Origin: Planctomycetales bacterium | GTDB lineage: Bacteria; Planctomycetota; Planctomycetia; Pirellulales; Thermoguttaceae | Assembly (NCBI GenBank): GCA_007122045.1 | Contig: SKJM01000230.1 | Coordinates: 1 to 6,079 of the forward strand | Reading direction: 5' to 3' | Length of the DNA stretch: 6,079 nt | Shown: one piece after another, positions 6,019 to 6,079 of the stretch | Layout: every line of letters starts with the position of its first letter | Position numbering within the stretch: the stretch's first letter is position 1 | Program-made: the position numbers and the translations under genes | Notes under the pieces: model-generated | Told to the model about the DNA's origin: nothing | Database searches by the model: none | Seen by the model: only the letters and a program-made list of their open reading frames with translations

Positions 6019-6067
6019 TGTAGGGGAAAGGTGCGCTTCGAGAATGTGAGCGACCACGCCCCCTACA
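6019..6067. repeat. Spaced 8-bp inverted repeat
   Basis: TGTAGGGG (6019-6026) and CCCCTACA (6060-6067) are perfect reverse complements 33 bases apart. They could be the arms of a large stem-loop, a regulator site or part of a mobile-element end. The right-hand context is cut off by the window edge, and nothing decides between these. Confidence 0.35.
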
Positions 6068-6079
6068 GGCAGTACATCA

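Larger units (their letters stand above)
5728..6079. other. Gene-free region downstream of the radical SAM gene
   Basis: I see no gene here that I would defend. Frames open on both strands (plus strand to 5938, overlapping the end of the radical SAM gene; minus strand from near the right edge to 5648) but have no recognisable domain or good ribosome site, and both run through hairpin repeats. A run of seven T at 5981-5987 is not preceded by a clear stem, so I do not call it a terminator. Confidence 0.5.

Noticed and set aside
5648..6076. Minus-strand frame open from near the right edge
   Set aside because: Ser/Pro/Arg-rich low-information translation crossing hairpin repeats, with no recognisable homology.

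Overview
The window is GC-rich DNA whose gene content and style suggest a planctomycete (Pirellulales-like) or a similar high-GC environmental bacterium. The grounds are a large secreted right-handed beta-helix protein, IS66-type transposase debris of a kind I associate with planctomycetes, and GC-rich hairpin repeats between genes. This is an impression from sequence style; no rRNA or other phylogenetic marker is present.

Layout. (1) Positions 1-2144, minus strand: the N-terminal 714 codons of a secreted beta-helix protein. Its frame stays open to the window edge, and the long plus-strand frame opposite it is a shadow. (2) Positions 2145-2641: non-coding DNA with a 66-bp tandem repeat (2.6 copies, each able to form a hairpin) and possibly a scrap of IS66 linker. 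(3) Positions 2642-3503: a graveyard of mobile elements, consisting of an internally deleted IS66 transposase remnant, a nested-hairpin repeat, and a frameshifted C-terminal scrap of an IS91-type transposase. One 274-codon open frame runs through all of these but is a chimera, not a gene. (4) Positions 3504-3924: a gene-free leader that follows a plausible sigma-70-type promoter and contains a hexamer repeat, a G8 run and a 10-bp palindrome. (5) Positions 3925-5727, plus strand: an intact 600-residue B12-binding-type radical SAM enzyme with a good ribosome binding site. (6) Positions 5728-6079: no convincing gene, only a cluster of small GC hairpins and one spaced inverted repeat.

The two real genes are on opposite strands and separated by transposon debris, so nothing in the sequence links them functionally. 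The beta-helix protein probably acts on, or binds, polysaccharide outside the cytoplasm. The radical SAM protein is cytoplasmic, of unknown substrate, and lacks the classical cobalamin His motif. I see no defence system, CRISPR array, RNA gene or multi-gene operon. The most interesting items are the radical SAM protein with its extra Cys-bearing ends and the repeat and transposon mosaic upstream of it.
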